Assembly: GCF_014109765.1 (NCBI RefSeq)
Contig: NZ_CP059139.1
Span: 310,001 to 374,000, forward strand
DNA: 64,000 nt
Source: Pseudomonas berkeleyensis
GTDB taxonomy: Bacteria; Pseudomonadota; Gammaproteobacteria; Pseudomonadales; Pseudomonadaceae
Direction: 5' to 3'
Shown here: positions 36,765 through 45,404 of the stretch, piece by piece
Layout of the letters: each line of letters begins with the position of its first letter
How positions within the stretch are numbered: position 1 is the stretch's first letter
Notes under the pieces: model-generated
What the model was told of the DNA's origin: nothing
The model's input: only the letters and a program-made list of their open reading frames with translations
The model's database searches: none
Program-made: the position numbers and the translations under genes

Positions 36765-37802
36765 ATGGATAATCCCGCGATTCTCGCTGGTTCGGTTTCG
36801 GTGGCCTACCTGCAAGGTCTGATCGATCATTTGCAGCGCCAGGGGGTGGCCCCCGAGGTGCTGCTCGCCCATGCCCAGCTGACGCCCGAGGTACTGGCGC
36901 AGCGCGATCAGCGCGTGGCTGCCAGCGCTTATCTGGCATTGCTCGGCGAAGGCGTGCGACTGAGCGGTGACGGCTGCCTGGGCCTGCACCTGGGTGAAGC
37001 CGTGCGGCCCGGCTACTACGGCGTGCTTGGTTATCTGATCATGAGTTGCGCCACGCTGGCCGATGCCCTGCACCGGCAGGCGCGTTACGCTGCGTTGGTC
37101 GGCAATCTGGGAGTGGTCGGTCTCGACGACGAGCCGTCGCGGCCTGGCTGCGAGCCTTTGGTGGCCCACAGCTGGCAACCGCTCTTGCCGCAACAGCAGC
37201 GTCAGTTGAGTGAGGAAACCCTGGCCGGTTGGGTCAGTTTCGGGCGCTGGATCAGTGGCCTGGACATTGCGCCGACCGAGGTGCGTTTTCAGCATCCGGC
37301 GCCGGCTGACACCTCCGAGCATCAGCGCATCTTTCGTTGCCCTGTGCTGTTCGGTCAGGCGGACAACGCGTTGATCTTCCCCAAACGGCTGCTTGGTGTG
37401 CCGCTCGGCCAGGCCGATGCGCAGGTGCAGGGCACGCTCGATGCCTACGCTGATCGTCTGCTCGGTGAGCTCAAGCAGGGCCATCACGTGCTCGACCAGG
37501 CGCGTCTGCAACTGGCCCGGCAGTTGCCCGAGCAGGGGCCTGATCTGGAAGCCATTGCCAGCGCGCTGGCGCTCAGTCCGCGCACCTTGCAGCGGCGTCT
37601 GCGTGAAGCTGGCCTCTCGTTTAGTCAATTGGTGGATGAAACCCGCCAGCAACTGGCGTTGCACTATCTGCGTGATCCGGCGCTGGAACTGGCGGAAATC
37701 GCCTTTCTGGTCGGATTCAGCGAGCCTGGTTCGCTGGCCCGCGCATTTCGTCGCTGGACGGGAACGAGCCCGGGCGAGTACCGTCGCCACCTTTGCAGCT
37801 AG
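36765..37802 (+). CDS. AraC-family transcriptional regulator
   Basis: The protein has 345 residues. Its N-terminal 200 residues match the large AraC-type ligand domain found in OruR/ArgR-like regulators (GDGCLGLHLGEAVRPGYYGVLGYLIMSCATLADAL). The C-terminal double helix-turn-helix is at about 245-342 (DLEAIASALALSPRTLQRRLREAG; LAEIAFLVGFSEPGSLARAFRRW). Effector and targets are unknown. It sits between lptM (divergent) and cyaY. Confidence 0.87.
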   Translation: MDNPAILAGSVSVAYLQGLIDHLQRQGVAPEVLLAHAQLTPEVLAQRDQRVAASAYLALLGEGVRLSGDGCLGLHLGEAVRPGYYGVLGYLIMSCATLADALHRQARYAALVGNLGVVGLDDEPSRPGCEPLVAHSWQPLLPQQQRQLSEETLAGWVSFGRWISGLDIAPTEVRFQHPAPADTSEHQRIFRCPVLFGQADNALIFPKRLLGVPLGQADAQVQGTLDAYADRLLGELKQGHHVLDQARLQLARQLPEQGPDLEAIASALALSPRTLQRRLREAGLSFSQLVDETRQQLALHYLRDPALELAEIAFLVGFSEPGSLARAFRRWTGTSPGEYRRHLCS

Positions 37803-37869
37803 GCCTGGCTACACCGGTCTGGCGTTTTCACCTATTTTTGCAGTCGCTGCACCTTGTGAGGAAAACCCG

Positions 37870-38202
37870 ATGAGCCTGAGCGAAGCCCGCTTCCACGATC
37901 TGGTCGATGCCACCCAGCAGACGGTGGAAGACATCTTCGACGACAGCGGTCTGGACGTCGATCTGGAGAACAGCGCTGGTGTACTCACTGTGCGTTTCGA
38001 AAATGGCAGCCAACTGATCTTCAGCCGCCAGGAGCCGATTCGTCAGCTGTGGCTGGCCGCCCGTTCCGGTGGTTTCCACTTTGATTACGATGAAAGCAGC
38101 GAGCGCTGGATCTGCGACACCAGCGATGAGCAGTTGGGCGAGATGCTGGTGCGTATCACGCTCGAGCAGTGCGGTGCCGAACTGGAGTTCGATGAGCTCT
38201 GA
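37870..38202 (+). CDS. cyaY: Iron donor protein CyaY (bacterial frataxin)
   Basis: The protein has 110 residues. The N-terminal acidic helix (LSEARFHDLVDATQQTVEDIFDDSG) and the strand GSQLIFSRQEPIRQLWLAARSGGFHF are typical frataxin, including the conserved tryptophan. It binds iron and modulates Fe-S cluster assembly by IscS/IscU. ATG 37870 is 67 bases after the araC-type stop. The next small gene starts inside its last codons. Confidence 0.92.
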   Translation: MSLSEARFHDLVDATQQTVEDIFDDSGLDVDLENSAGVLTVRFENGSQLIFSRQEPIRQLWLAARSGGFHFDYDESSERWICDTSDEQLGEMLVRITLEQCGAELEFDEL

Positions 38203-38389
38203 GCCCGGCGAGGCGCCGCTGGCCTCGCCATGCCGGCGCCAGTGTTGCCTGGACGAGCGCGACCAGTGCATTGGCTGTGGTCGTACCCTGCAGGAGATTC
38301 TCGACTGGGGTTCGGCCGACAATGCCCGGCGCCGGGATATCTGCCAGGCGGCCATCGAGCGTTTGCGCCAGCGCAAGCCAGCCCCCTGA
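38192..38389 (+). CDS. DUF1289-family small cysteine protein
   Basis: The protein has 65 residues and starts at ATG 38192, overlapping the cyaY end by 11 bases. Its core is SPCRRQCCLDERDQCIGCGRT (positions 12-32), the family's cysteine cluster, followed by LQEILDW. The four to five cysteines suggest metal or Fe-S binding. Overlap with cyaY suggests a related role, but no function is known to me. A terminator follows. Confidence 0.82.
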   Translation: MSSEPGEAPLASPCRRQCCLDERDQCIGCGRTLQEILDWGSADNARRRDICQAAIERLRQRKPAP

Positions 38390-38445
38390 CCAGGTGGTCT
38401 TGTTTATTTGTCCGGCTGTGTTAGGGTCGACAAAACATTCTGCTG

Positions 38446-38477
38446 AACCCCGCCTTCGGGCGGGGTTTTGCTTTTTT
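38446..38477 (+). terminator. Rho-independent terminator after the DUF1289 gene
   Basis: CCCCGCC-TTCG-GGCGGGG, preceded by AA and followed by TTTTGCTTTTTT, forms a strong hairpin with U tract. Confidence 0.9.
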
Positions 38478-38507
38478 ATGGATTAGGCAAGGAGATCGCC
38501 CGGCATC

Positions 38508-38915
38508 ATGAACAACACACCTACCATCACCATTACCCGCCTCGACCTGCAGCGCCTGGAGCGCTTGCTCGACAGTCTGGACGAGTTCGGGCCCGGCGCG
38601 GTTGCATTGCAGGCCGAGCTGGATCGTGCCGAGGTGGTGGGGCACGACGAGGTGCCGGCAGGGGTGGTGACCATGAATTCGCGCGTGCACTGCCGTGAAG
38701 AAAGCAGCGGCAAGGATTATCACCTGACCCTGGTCTACCCGCAGGATGCGGGTGGCGAAGGCAAGGTCAGCATCCTCGCGCCAGTAGGTTGCGCGCTGCT
38801 CGGTCTGTCCGTGGGGCAGCATATCGACTGGCCGGCACCCGGCGGCAAGCAGCTCAAGCTGACCCTGCTGGAAGTCGAATATCAGCCGGAAGCCGCAGGC
38901 GAATACGACCGCTGA
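38508..38915 (+). CDS. rnk: Nucleoside diphosphate kinase regulator Rnk
   Basis: The protein has 135 residues. It has an N-terminal helical hairpin (TRLDLQRLERLLDSLDE) and a C-terminal GreA/GreB-like domain (SRVHCREESSGKDYHLTLVYP, VSILAPVGCALLGLSVGQHIDWP). Rnk binds RNA polymerase secondary channel region competitively with Gre factors and was first found as a regulator of nucleoside diphosphate kinase and alginate in P. aeruginosa. Start ATG 38508 follows GGAGAT. Confidence 0.92.
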   Translation: MNNTPTITITRLDLQRLERLLDSLDEFGPGAVALQAELDRAEVVGHDEVPAGVVTMNSRVHCREESSGKDYHLTLVYPQDAGGEGKVSILAPVGCALLGLSVGQHIDWPAPGGKQLKLTLLEVEYQPEAAGEYDR

Positions 38916-38972
38916 CGCTCCGCTCAAGCTGGACTAGAGTGAGGTTTCCGCCAATGGCAAGGAGGCCTCGCC

Positions 38973-39773
38973 ATGTCCAGTCTGCCCCTGTATTTCCCGC
39001 CGACCTACCAGCTCTCGCGCGCCCTGCTCTGCGCTGAACTGGTGATGGCCGCCTACGATCAGTACGAGCAATGGCTGGCGCAGCAGCGCCCACGCAAGCC
39101 CGAACAGTTCCATTGGAGACAGCCGTCTCTGGAAGGCTGGCAACTCTCTGCGCCGATCTGGAGTGTGCTCAGTGAGTGGCACGTGCTCAATGAGTCCGAG
39201 CCCTTCGGTTTCGCCGCCCGTGACCCGCAAGGCGATTGCTACCTGGTGTTCCGGGGCACCGAGTCGGTACAGGACTGGCTCGATGATCTCGACCTGGATC
39301 AGCGCGACTACCCCTGGCAAGCCAATGTCGGCCTGGTGCACGACGGCTTTCTCAAACTCTACACATCCCTGCGCGACCAGGCCCTGCTGGCACTGGATGA
39401 CCTGCAACCACAAGCGCGCCTGTGGGCATGTGGCCACAGTCTGGGCAGTACCCTGAGCACGCTGGCCGTGCCGGATCTGCTTCAGCGCTGGCCTCTGCTG
39501 CTGTTGCAGCATTACAACTTCGCCAGCCCGCGCGTGGCCTCGCCGGCCTTCGCCAATTACTACAACGCTCTGGCCGTGCCGACCTATCGTCTGGTCAACG
39601 ATAGCGACCTGGTGCCCGAGGTGCCGCCGGCGGACAGTGATCGCTGGTTCTACCAGCACCTGGGCCTGCCTGTGACCTTCACCGCCAGCTATGGGGGCGT
39701 CGCGGCCAACCACAGCATGGGCGACTGTTACCTCTACGCGCTGAACAATCCTGATGCGCCAATGAAAAGCTAG
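38973..39773 (+). CDS. Class 3-type lipase family protein
   Basis: The protein has 266 residues from ATG 38973 behind AAGGAGG. The nucleophile elbow is GHSLG (about 153-157), the oxyanion strand is CYLVFRGTESVQDW, and NDSDLVPEVPP holds the acid; HSMGDCYLY near the end supplies the histidine. These are the alpha/beta-hydrolase features of fungal-type lipase_3. There is no signal peptide, so it should act in the cytoplasm. The substrate is unknown. Confidence 0.83.
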   Translation: MSSLPLYFPPTYQLSRALLCAELVMAAYDQYEQWLAQQRPRKPEQFHWRQPSLEGWQLSAPIWSVLSEWHVLNESEPFGFAARDPQGDCYLVFRGTESVQDWLDDLDLDQRDYPWQANVGLVHDGFLKLYTSLRDQALLALDDLQPQARLWACGHSLGSTLSTLAVPDLLQRWPLLLLQHYNFASPRVASPAFANYYNALAVPTYRLVNDSDLVPEVPPADSDRWFYQHLGLPVTFTASYGGVAANHSMGDCYLYALNNPDAPMKS

Positions 39774-39785
39774 GTCTGCTTGAGA

Positions 39786-39806
39786 GTAGGGCGGGTGCAA
39801 CCCGCC
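39786..39806. repeat. GTAGGGCGGGTGCAACCCGCC palindromic repeat
   Basis: GGCGGGT-TGCA-ACCCGCC-like pairing (GGCGGGT / ACCCGCC) is preceded by GTAG. It lies in the 81-base gap between the convergent lipase and cyaA genes and might also stop transcription. Confidence 0.6.
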
Positions 39807-39854
39807 ATTGGCAGTGTGCTCCCGCCCTAGCGGTATACAGATCTATCGTCCGTA

Positions 39855-42713
39855 CTAGACCTGCTGCAAGGCGGTGTTCAAGGCATCTTCCAGTTCGCTC
39901 TTGTAGCGCAGGTAATGCACGGTCTGCGCCTGCTGCCCCGCGAGCACGGCGGAAAGATCCAGATCGGTGATGTAGAAGGGGTAGCGTTCACCACCGGAGC
40001 GCTGGGCAAGAATGTGCTGCGCCACGGCGCGATACAGATCGCGGCCGTATTCCAGCTCGGAAAATTCGCGGTGGTTGCAATACAGGGTGACGTGACGCTG
40101 ACGCCCGTCCCCCGGCTCGACGATCGCCTGCACATCGTAGAAGGGATGGCTGAGCGGCGCCTGAGGTGGCGGGCGGCGCTCCACACTCTGTGCGCGCAAT
40201 GGCGCATCGGGTAGCAACTGGTGGTAAAGCACGTCCAGAGGTACATCGCCGGCAGGATTATCCAGCGGCAACTGGGCGTTGCGCCGGTACAGCAGGGATT
40301 GCAGGAAACGCTGCAGCGGCGTGAGCAGGCTCTGCTCGTCGCGGTAGGGCAGGCGCCTGCGCCAGAGTGCGTTGTGCTCGTCGAGTACGGTCAGTTCGGC
40401 TTCGTTGTTCTGTTCGTTCAGGCGATAGAAAACCTGGATCGATTGCGGCTTGCCCATAGGCAGGATCAGTGCCAGATCATTGCCTTCGAGGGCGTAGCGA
40501 TCCAGATTCAGCGGGCTGTACAGCTCTTGCTCGGCGCCGAGGTGATCGAGCAGCGCCGGCAGGTCACCCAGCGCGGTGTGGCGCACTTGGCCGGGCGCCA
40601 ACTGCAGAACGTGGTAATGCTGGCGCACCTGTACCAGGTAGCGTGATGGCTGACCGCTGGCGTAGCTGCCAAGCAGGTCGCGCAGTAGCTCTTCGACCCG
40701 GGTCGCGATGGCTACTGCGCGGTTGCGGCAGTAGCAGCGCACTTGCACCTCGGGCACGGGGCCATCCAGCGGCAGGCTGTTGAGCAGGTCGCTGAGGCAG
40801 TCGAGCAGCGCGTCCTCGCCGTCATAGCGAGCGACCTGCAACTCGTTCCAGCTATTGAGGCTGACCTGGTCGAGGGTCAGCACCAGGTTCTCGCGCACGC
40901 CGGAATAGCCGAGTGCATCGGTGCGCCCGGTGGTCATGTGCACGTTCATCTGGCTGTGCTGCTTGAGCGGGTCGACACCCACGTTGACCAATAACAGTAC
41001 CCGGCTGGGTACGCTCGCGCGCAGCAGTGCTGCTTCCTCCACGGGCGGTGGAGGCAGGGGGAAGCATTGTTGCAGGCTGCCGATCAGGTTGGACAGTTCG
41101 AAGTCGGTCAGGTCGCTGCTGCCTGGATGTTGCGACAGCCGGGTGCTGGCGTCGATCACGCCATTGCGGTGGCACCAGGCAAGTAGTTCGATCAGTTCGC
41201 GGGTGCGTTTGATCGGCGCGAAATCCGGCCATTCCTGGGCGCTGAGGTTGCCGCTGAACAGCGCCCACTGGTATTCGTTCGGCGTTTCGCTGCTCGGTTG
41301 TTGCACCAGGGTGAGAGTGTCTTCGGCCAGATCCGGGGCGATGCCGGGGTTGATGAATTCCACCTTGCCGGCCTTGCGTTCGAAGGCGGCGTACAGACGC
41401 CGGCCCAGGACGTTGAGATCGCGGTTGTTCAATGAGCTGCCGACCTGGGCACTGCGGGCGAACTGGGTGAGGAAGCGGTAGCTGTAGGTCAGCTCGTTGA
41501 CCAGTACGCGGCGCTCGGCGGCGACCTGGCGTACCTTCCACTGGCTGCGGCTGTCGAGCACGGCAAGTTGTCGGGTTTCCCAGCCCCACTCAGCGGTCAG
41601 GCGTTCCAGCAACAGGCGCTGCCAGCTCTTGCTGCGGCCGCGCGCCGGTGGCCGGCTGATCTTCTTGTTCACCTTCAGGTACAGGCAGCGCCGCACCAGT
41701 TCCAGACGTTCGCGATCGCCACGGTTGCCGAGGTACTCCTCCAGGCGGCGGTAGACCACGATGTAAGGATCGAGCTCGTCGAGATCGAGACGGCCTTCGA
41801 ATACGGTCTGCTTGAAGCGCAACGCCAGGCACTCGACCTGGGGGTGTTCGCTGGCGTAAACCTCGGTCAGCAGCAGTTTGAGGGCAGACTTGTAGGGCGA
41901 CTCGATGCCCTTGTATAGCTGCCACATGCCGGCACCGACGAACTCCTGCGGCGGGATCTGCGCCAGGTGGCCGAGATCGAGCACGTCATCCTCGCGTACG
42001 AAGCGCTTGCTCAGCAGGGTGCGGCAGTAGTCGTGGTAGCGGTTTTCCTCGTACACCGGCACCAACCACCAGATCGGCGTGCGCCCGCCGAGCCAGATGG
42101 CGGTGCGGTAGAACTCGTCGAGCAGCAGATAGTGCTGGGTGGTGCCGCAGTCGTCCGAGGTCAGCTGTGCTTCGCGCGCGCCCTGGGTGAAGCGCTGCGG
42201 ATCGACCAGAAAGACATGCACCTCGGCACCCTGGGTGGCGGCCCAGCTTTCCAGCAGATCGCATTTCTTGCGCAGATCCTGCAGCTCCTGCGCGGTCAGG
42301 GTCGGCGCGTGGCATAGCCACAGATCCATGTCGCTCTGCTCGGCTTGCGCCACGGTGCCCAGGCTGCCCATCAGGAACAGGCCATGCAGCGGTGCAGCGC
42401 CCTGGCCACGACGGGGCTTGTAAACGAATGAGCGGGTCAGGCGCTGGACTTCGGCCAGGCTGTCGTCGTCCGGTTCGAAGCCACTGAGGCCTGCCGGGGT
42501 GCTGGCGGAAACGTAGCCGGGGAGCAGCGGGTGGTTGACGTGCAGTAACAACGGCAACAGCTTGAGCACCAGTTGCTGGCGTGTAGACAGTGCTTCCATG
42601 GCCCGCTGCAGGCGGCCCTGGTTGATCTTGAGGAAACGTGCGCGCAGTTGTGCGAGCACCTTGCGGTCGATGCCGTCGTCGAGGTCCGGGCGGATTTCGT
42701 GATTGCGCGTCAT
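39855..42713 (-). CDS. cyaA: Class I adenylate cyclase
   Basis: The protein has 952 residues. The N terminus has the class I catalytic domain: LFLMGSLGTVAQAEQSDMDLWLCH (about 110-133) with the GSxGTxxQxxxSDxDLW nucleotide-binding motif and paired acidic residues. GRTPIWWLVPVYEENRY follows. The C-terminal half is the regulatory region. It makes cAMP from ATP for Vfr/Crp signalling. Start ATG 42713 is preceded by GAGTTCGAGC on the minus strand. Length and motif order fit Pseudomonas CyaA. Confidence 0.94.
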   Translation of the reverse strand: MTRNHEIRPDLDDGIDRKVLAQLRARFLKINQGRLQRAMEALSTRQQLVLKLLPLLLHVNHPLLPGYVSASTPAGLSGFEPDDDSLAEVQRLTRSFVYKPRRGQGAAPLHGLFLMGSLGTVAQAEQSDMDLWLCHAPTLTAQELQDLRKKCDLLESWAATQGAEVHVFLVDPQRFTQGAREAQLTSDDCGTTQHYLLLDEFYRTAIWLGGRTPIWWLVPVYEENRYHDYCRTLLSKRFVREDDVLDLGHLAQIPPQEFVGAGMWQLYKGIESPYKSALKLLLTEVYASEHPQVECLALRFKQTVFEGRLDLDELDPYIVVYRRLEEYLGNRGDRERLELVRRCLYLKVNKKISRPPARGRSKSWQRLLLERLTAEWGWETRQLAVLDSRSQWKVRQVAAERRVLVNELTYSYRFLTQFARSAQVGSSLNNRDLNVLGRRLYAAFERKAGKVEFINPGIAPDLAEDTLTLVQQPSSETPNEYQWALFSGNLSAQEWPDFAPIKRTRELIELLAWCHRNGVIDASTRLSQHPGSSDLTDFELSNLIGSLQQCFPLPPPPVEEAALLRASVPSRVLLLVNVGVDPLKQHSQMNVHMTTGRTDALGYSGVRENLVLTLDQVSLNSWNELQVARYDGEDALLDCLSDLLNSLPLDGPVPEVQVRCYCRNRAVAIATRVEELLRDLLGSYASGQPSRYLVQVRQHYHVLQLAPGQVRHTALGDLPALLDHLGAEQELYSPLNLDRYALEGNDLALILPMGKPQSIQVFYRLNEQNNEAELTVLDEHNALWRRRLPYRDEQSLLTPLQRFLQSLLYRRNAQLPLDNPAGDVPLDVLYHQLLPDAPLRAQSVERRPPPQAPLSHPFYDVQAIVEPGDGRQRHVTLYCNHREFSELEYGRDLYRAVAQHILAQRSGGERYPFYITDLDLSAVLAGQQAQTVHYLRYKSELEDALNTALQQV

Positions 42714-42832
42714 GCTCGAACTCTACTGGTAATGCTGCAAGCCTATCAGCGGCGTGCTCGCCAGTGCAGTGTCTGTGACGCTATATCGCCCGCCGCGCCT
42801 TTCCCTGAAGGGCGACGGGCGCACGTTGGGGA

Positions 42833-43087
42833 TTAAGCGGGGGTGGTTTGCCGGGTGGAAAGAATCGTCAGCAGGGCTTGTGCATGTTCGGCGGCATCGA
42901 TGCCCAGGCTGGTCAGATAACCGCCATCGGCCTGGCTCACCAGGCCCTTCTCGTAAAGGCGGGTGATGGCGCCCTGAGCCTTGAACGAAGCGTTGTTGTG
43001 CACCTTCAGCCCTTCCTGATGATTGTCCAGGTTGTACAGGGCGAGGATTTCCAGCTCGTCGATCAGGTCAGTATTGAATGACTTCAT
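42833..43087 (-). CDS. TIGR02647-family small protein
   Basis: The protein has 84 residues (MKSFNTDLIDELEILALYNLDNHQEG). It is helical, with a possible winged-helix-like pattern (KAQGAITRLYEKGLVSQADGGYLTSLG) suggesting DNA or RNA binding. The family is found mostly in Pseudomonas relatives and has no assigned role. Its start overlaps the upstream solute-binding-protein stop as ATGA, so they are translated together. Confidence 0.78.
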   Translation of the reverse strand: MKSFNTDLIDELEILALYNLDNHQEGLKVHNNASFKAQGAITRLYEKGLVSQADGGYLTSLGIDAAEHAQALLTILSTRQTTPA

Positions 43088-43902
43088 GGTAACTCCGCTT
43101 TTTTATTATGGCGTTCGTTCAGTGTAGAGCCATGCGCCGTGGTTTGCCCGTCGGAAAGCTGCCAGTGCGCGAGAATCTGCTGGTAAGTGCCATCCTGGCG
43201 GATCTGCCGCATGCCGGCGTCAAAGCGCTGCAGGAGTTCTCTGGCCTGCGGATGGTGGCGGGAAAAGGTCAGGTACAGTTGCGGGCGGTATACCGTCGCC
43301 AAGGGGCTGAATTGCCCGACCAGCTCCGGGTTATCGTCCAGAAGTGCCTGGGTGGTGCCACGAAAGGCGACGACATAGTCCACGCGTCCCCGCTGCAGCA
43401 TGAGGAAACCGTTGAGGTCGCGGCGTACGGGGATGCGCTGGATGTTCGGGTAGTTGTCGAAGCGCTCGCCATAGGTGTAGCCGATGGTCACGGCCACCCG
43501 TTTGCCGACGAGGTCTTCGAGGTCGCTGACCGGCCGCTCGCCGGCGCGGCCCCACAGGATGATGTCGTCGCTGAACAACATCTCCTGCGGCAGCAGAAAC
43601 TGCGCTTTGATGCGTGAGTCGGGGGTGGTGTTGAAGCAGGCCGCCAGGCTGCCTGAGCGGGCCAGCTCCATGCAGCGCGAATAGGGGTAGGGCGCCAGCT
43701 CGATGGCGGTCGCGCTGGCGGCGAAGGCCGCGCGCACGATATCCGCCGACATGCCCTCGACCCGCTCATTGCGCCAGGCGGTGTAGGGATACCAATCGTC
43801 CTCGGCACCGATGCGGGGCGTCTCGGCCAACGGCGCGCCGGCCCAGAGCAATGGCAGCAGCAGGGCGAGCAATGCAGCGATGCGTGGCAACGGACAGGCC
43901 AT
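43084..43902 (-). CDS. Periplasmic solute-binding protein family 3, orphan
   Basis: The protein has 272 residues from ATG 43902 (MACPLPRIAALLALLLPLLWAGAPLAETP), a clear signal peptide. The two-lobe SBP_bac_3 fold is suggested by DWYPYTAWRNERVEGMSADIVRAAF, LVGKRVAVTIGYTYG and RQDGTYQQILAHWQL. No ABC permease or ATPase gene is adjacent. The proteins of this type that stand alone may serve as sensors or bind amino acids for other systems. It overlaps the TIGR02647 gene. Confidence 0.82.
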   Translation of the reverse strand: MACPLPRIAALLALLLPLLWAGAPLAETPRIGAEDDWYPYTAWRNERVEGMSADIVRAAFAASATAIELAPYPYSRCMELARSGSLAACFNTTPDSRIKAQFLLPQEMLFSDDIILWGRAGERPVSDLEDLVGKRVAVTIGYTYGERFDNYPNIQRIPVRRDLNGFLMLQRGRVDYVVAFRGTTQALLDDNPELVGQFSPLATVYRPQLYLTFSRHHPQARELLQRFDAGMRQIRQDGTYQQILAHWQLSDGQTTAHGSTLNERHNKKAELP

Positions 43903-43988
43903 CGAAGGCGGTACCTTCTCGGTCGGGACTGGAGGTGACAGTAGCAATCTGCCTGCCAGTCCGACCAGTGGCCTGGATCAATCCTGGC

Positions 43989-44264
43989 TCAGTTTTCTTC
44001 CGGCAGCTCAGGCAGTGCGCGCAGAGCCTGCTCATACCAGGCTCCGTCGAAGGGGCGATCCTCCCGCAGCATGGCGTCGACCTCATGGGCGAGCACCAGT
44101 GCCATCAGTTCGAGAATCTCTTCGCGCTCGTAACCAACCAGGGTCAGCTTGTTGAATACCGCTTTGGCAGCGGCGGGTTCGCCGCTTTCCAGCTGGTTTT
44201 CGATGGCCTGGATCAGGGTGGCTTCGGCGAAGTCTTCGTCTTCCTGGTCGTTGTTTGGGCTCAT
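43989..44264 (-). CDS. Conserved hypothetical protein
   Basis: The protein has 91 residues from ATG 44264 (MSPNNDQEDEDFAEATLIQA), with GAGGAAA upstream. It is acidic and helical (LIQAIENQLESGEPAAAKAVFNKL; EREEILELMALVLAHEVDAML), with no membrane segment or signal. It starts ten bases after the GNAT gene and lies in the same leftward run. I do not recognise a function. Confidence 0.75.
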   Translation of the reverse strand: MSPNNDQEDEDFAEATLIQAIENQLESGEPAAAKAVFNKLTLVGYEREEILELMALVLAHEVDAMLREDRPFDGAWYEQALRALPELPEEN

Positions 44265-44274
44265 GTTCGTTTCC

Positions 44275-44760
44275 TCATTGATTGCCAGCAGCAAAATCCA
44301 AAAGGGCCTGGCCGGTCAGGCGATAGCCGACCCACTCGCTTTGCGGACGGGCGCCGAAGGATTCGTAGAAGTCGATGGCGGGTTTGTTCCAGTCCAGTAC
44401 CGACCACTCGAAGCGACCACAACCGCGTGCCACGGCCAGTTGTGCCAGATGGCGCAGCATGGCCTTGCCTGCGCCCAGGCCACGAGCTTCGGGGCTGATG
44501 TAGAGGTCTTCCAGATACAGGCCGTGTTTGCCCAGCCAGGTGGAGTAGTTGAAGAAGTACACCGCATAGCCGATGGGCTGACCCTCGTGCTCGCAGATCA
44601 GGCCATGGGCGGTGCTGCCTTCGGCGAACAGGCTGTCGCGAATACCGGCGGCATCGGTCTTCACCTCGTGCTCGGCCTTCTCGTAGATGGCCAGCTCGGT
44701 GATGAAGCGCAGGATCAGTTCGGCGTCGTCAGCGGTAGCGGGGCGGATATGCAGGGACAT
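44275..44760 (-). CDS. GNAT-family N-acetyltransferase
   Basis: The protein has 161 residues from ATG 44760 (MSLHIRPATADDAELILRFI), with GGAGAGAT upstream. The acetyl-CoA loop is SPEARGLGAGKAMLRHLA (about 91-108), and the family pattern LYLEDLYISPEAR and FEWSVLDWNKPAIDFYESFGA matches thialysine/diamine-type N-acetyltransferases. The substrate is probably an amine or a lysine-like amino acid, but this is not proven. An upstream in-frame ATG at 44883 is unlikely. Confidence 0.85.
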   Translation of the reverse strand: MSLHIRPATADDAELILRFITELAIYEKAEHEVKTDAAGIRDSLFAEGSTAHGLICEHEGQPIGYAVYFFNYSTWLGKHGLYLEDLYISPEARGLGAGKAMLRHLAQLAVARGCGRFEWSVLDWNKPAIDFYESFGARPQSEWVGYRLTGQALLDFAAGNQ

Positions 44761-44879
44761 GGATCTCTCCTGGGGCGACAGGCAGTGCAGGTGCTGTCGC
44801 ATGGTTGGACGTGTACTGGAAACGGTGGTGTTGTCGATCCGCGGTGTGCTCGCTGAGGGCGCTCCGTCGTTCTGATCCG

Positions 44880-45341
44880 TCAAAGGCGCAGGCCGAGGTT
44901 GACCATCAGCGCGGCGTTACCCAGCAGCACCAGTTCCGCCGCCATGCCGTGGCTTTGCACGCCCAGCGAGGGAATGATGGCGGGTGCCACGCCCAGATGG
45001 TTGAGTGGGATCTTGTCGCGGTACTCGCCACGGTAACCGTGCAACAGACCGCCGGTCAGCTTGGCATAGAACGGGTGGCGGTCGCTTTCGAAGCGACGGC
45101 CTACGTAGGCGTACTGCGAATTTTGGTCGAACGAGTTACGAAAAACAGCCCCGCCCCAGAGGTTGCCGGAGGCATAACCACGTTCCAGACCGATCAGGCG
45201 CTGGTGATTGTTGTGGTCAGGCTCTGGGTGGTAGTGGCGGGTGTAAACGCTGGTCTGCAACTGCCAGTGATCGCCTTCGTTGGCCAATACCGGCGTTGCC
45301 AGCAAACTCAGTAGCAGGGTCGTAGGGAGTGTGTAACGCAT
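44880..45341 (-). CDS. Small exported beta-barrel-like protein
   Basis: The protein has 153 residues with a signal peptide (MRYTLPTTLLLSLLATPVLANEG). The mature part has alternating aromatic strands (HWQLQTSVYTRHYHPEPDHN; YASGNLWGGAVFRNSF; PFYAKLTGGLLHGYRGEY) resembling PagP-type outer-membrane barrels. Homologues are often labelled sn-glycerol-3-phosphate transporter, but no transporter feature is visible. It probably sits in the outer membrane or periplasm. It lies downstream of argH. Confidence 0.7.
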   Translation of the reverse strand: MRYTLPTTLLLSLLATPVLANEGDHWQLQTSVYTRHYHPEPDHNNHQRLIGLERGYASGNLWGGAVFRNSFDQNSQYAYVGRRFESDRHPFYAKLTGGLLHGYRGEYRDKIPLNHLGVAPAIIPSLGVQSHGMAAELVLLGNAALMVNLGLRL

Positions 45342-45373
45342 GACAACCTCCTGGTCGAATGGCCTGCCTTGGC

Positions 45374-45396
45374 AGGGGCGACGTACCGTCGCCCCT
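45374..45396 (-). terminator. Strong hairpin after argH
   Basis: AGGGGCGACG and CGTCGCCCCT pair perfectly (ten pairs) with a three-base loop, nine bases after the argH stop reading leftward. No U run follows on the minus strand, so termination is uncertain. Confidence 0.5.
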
Positions 45397-45404
45397 TTGC
45401 GACC

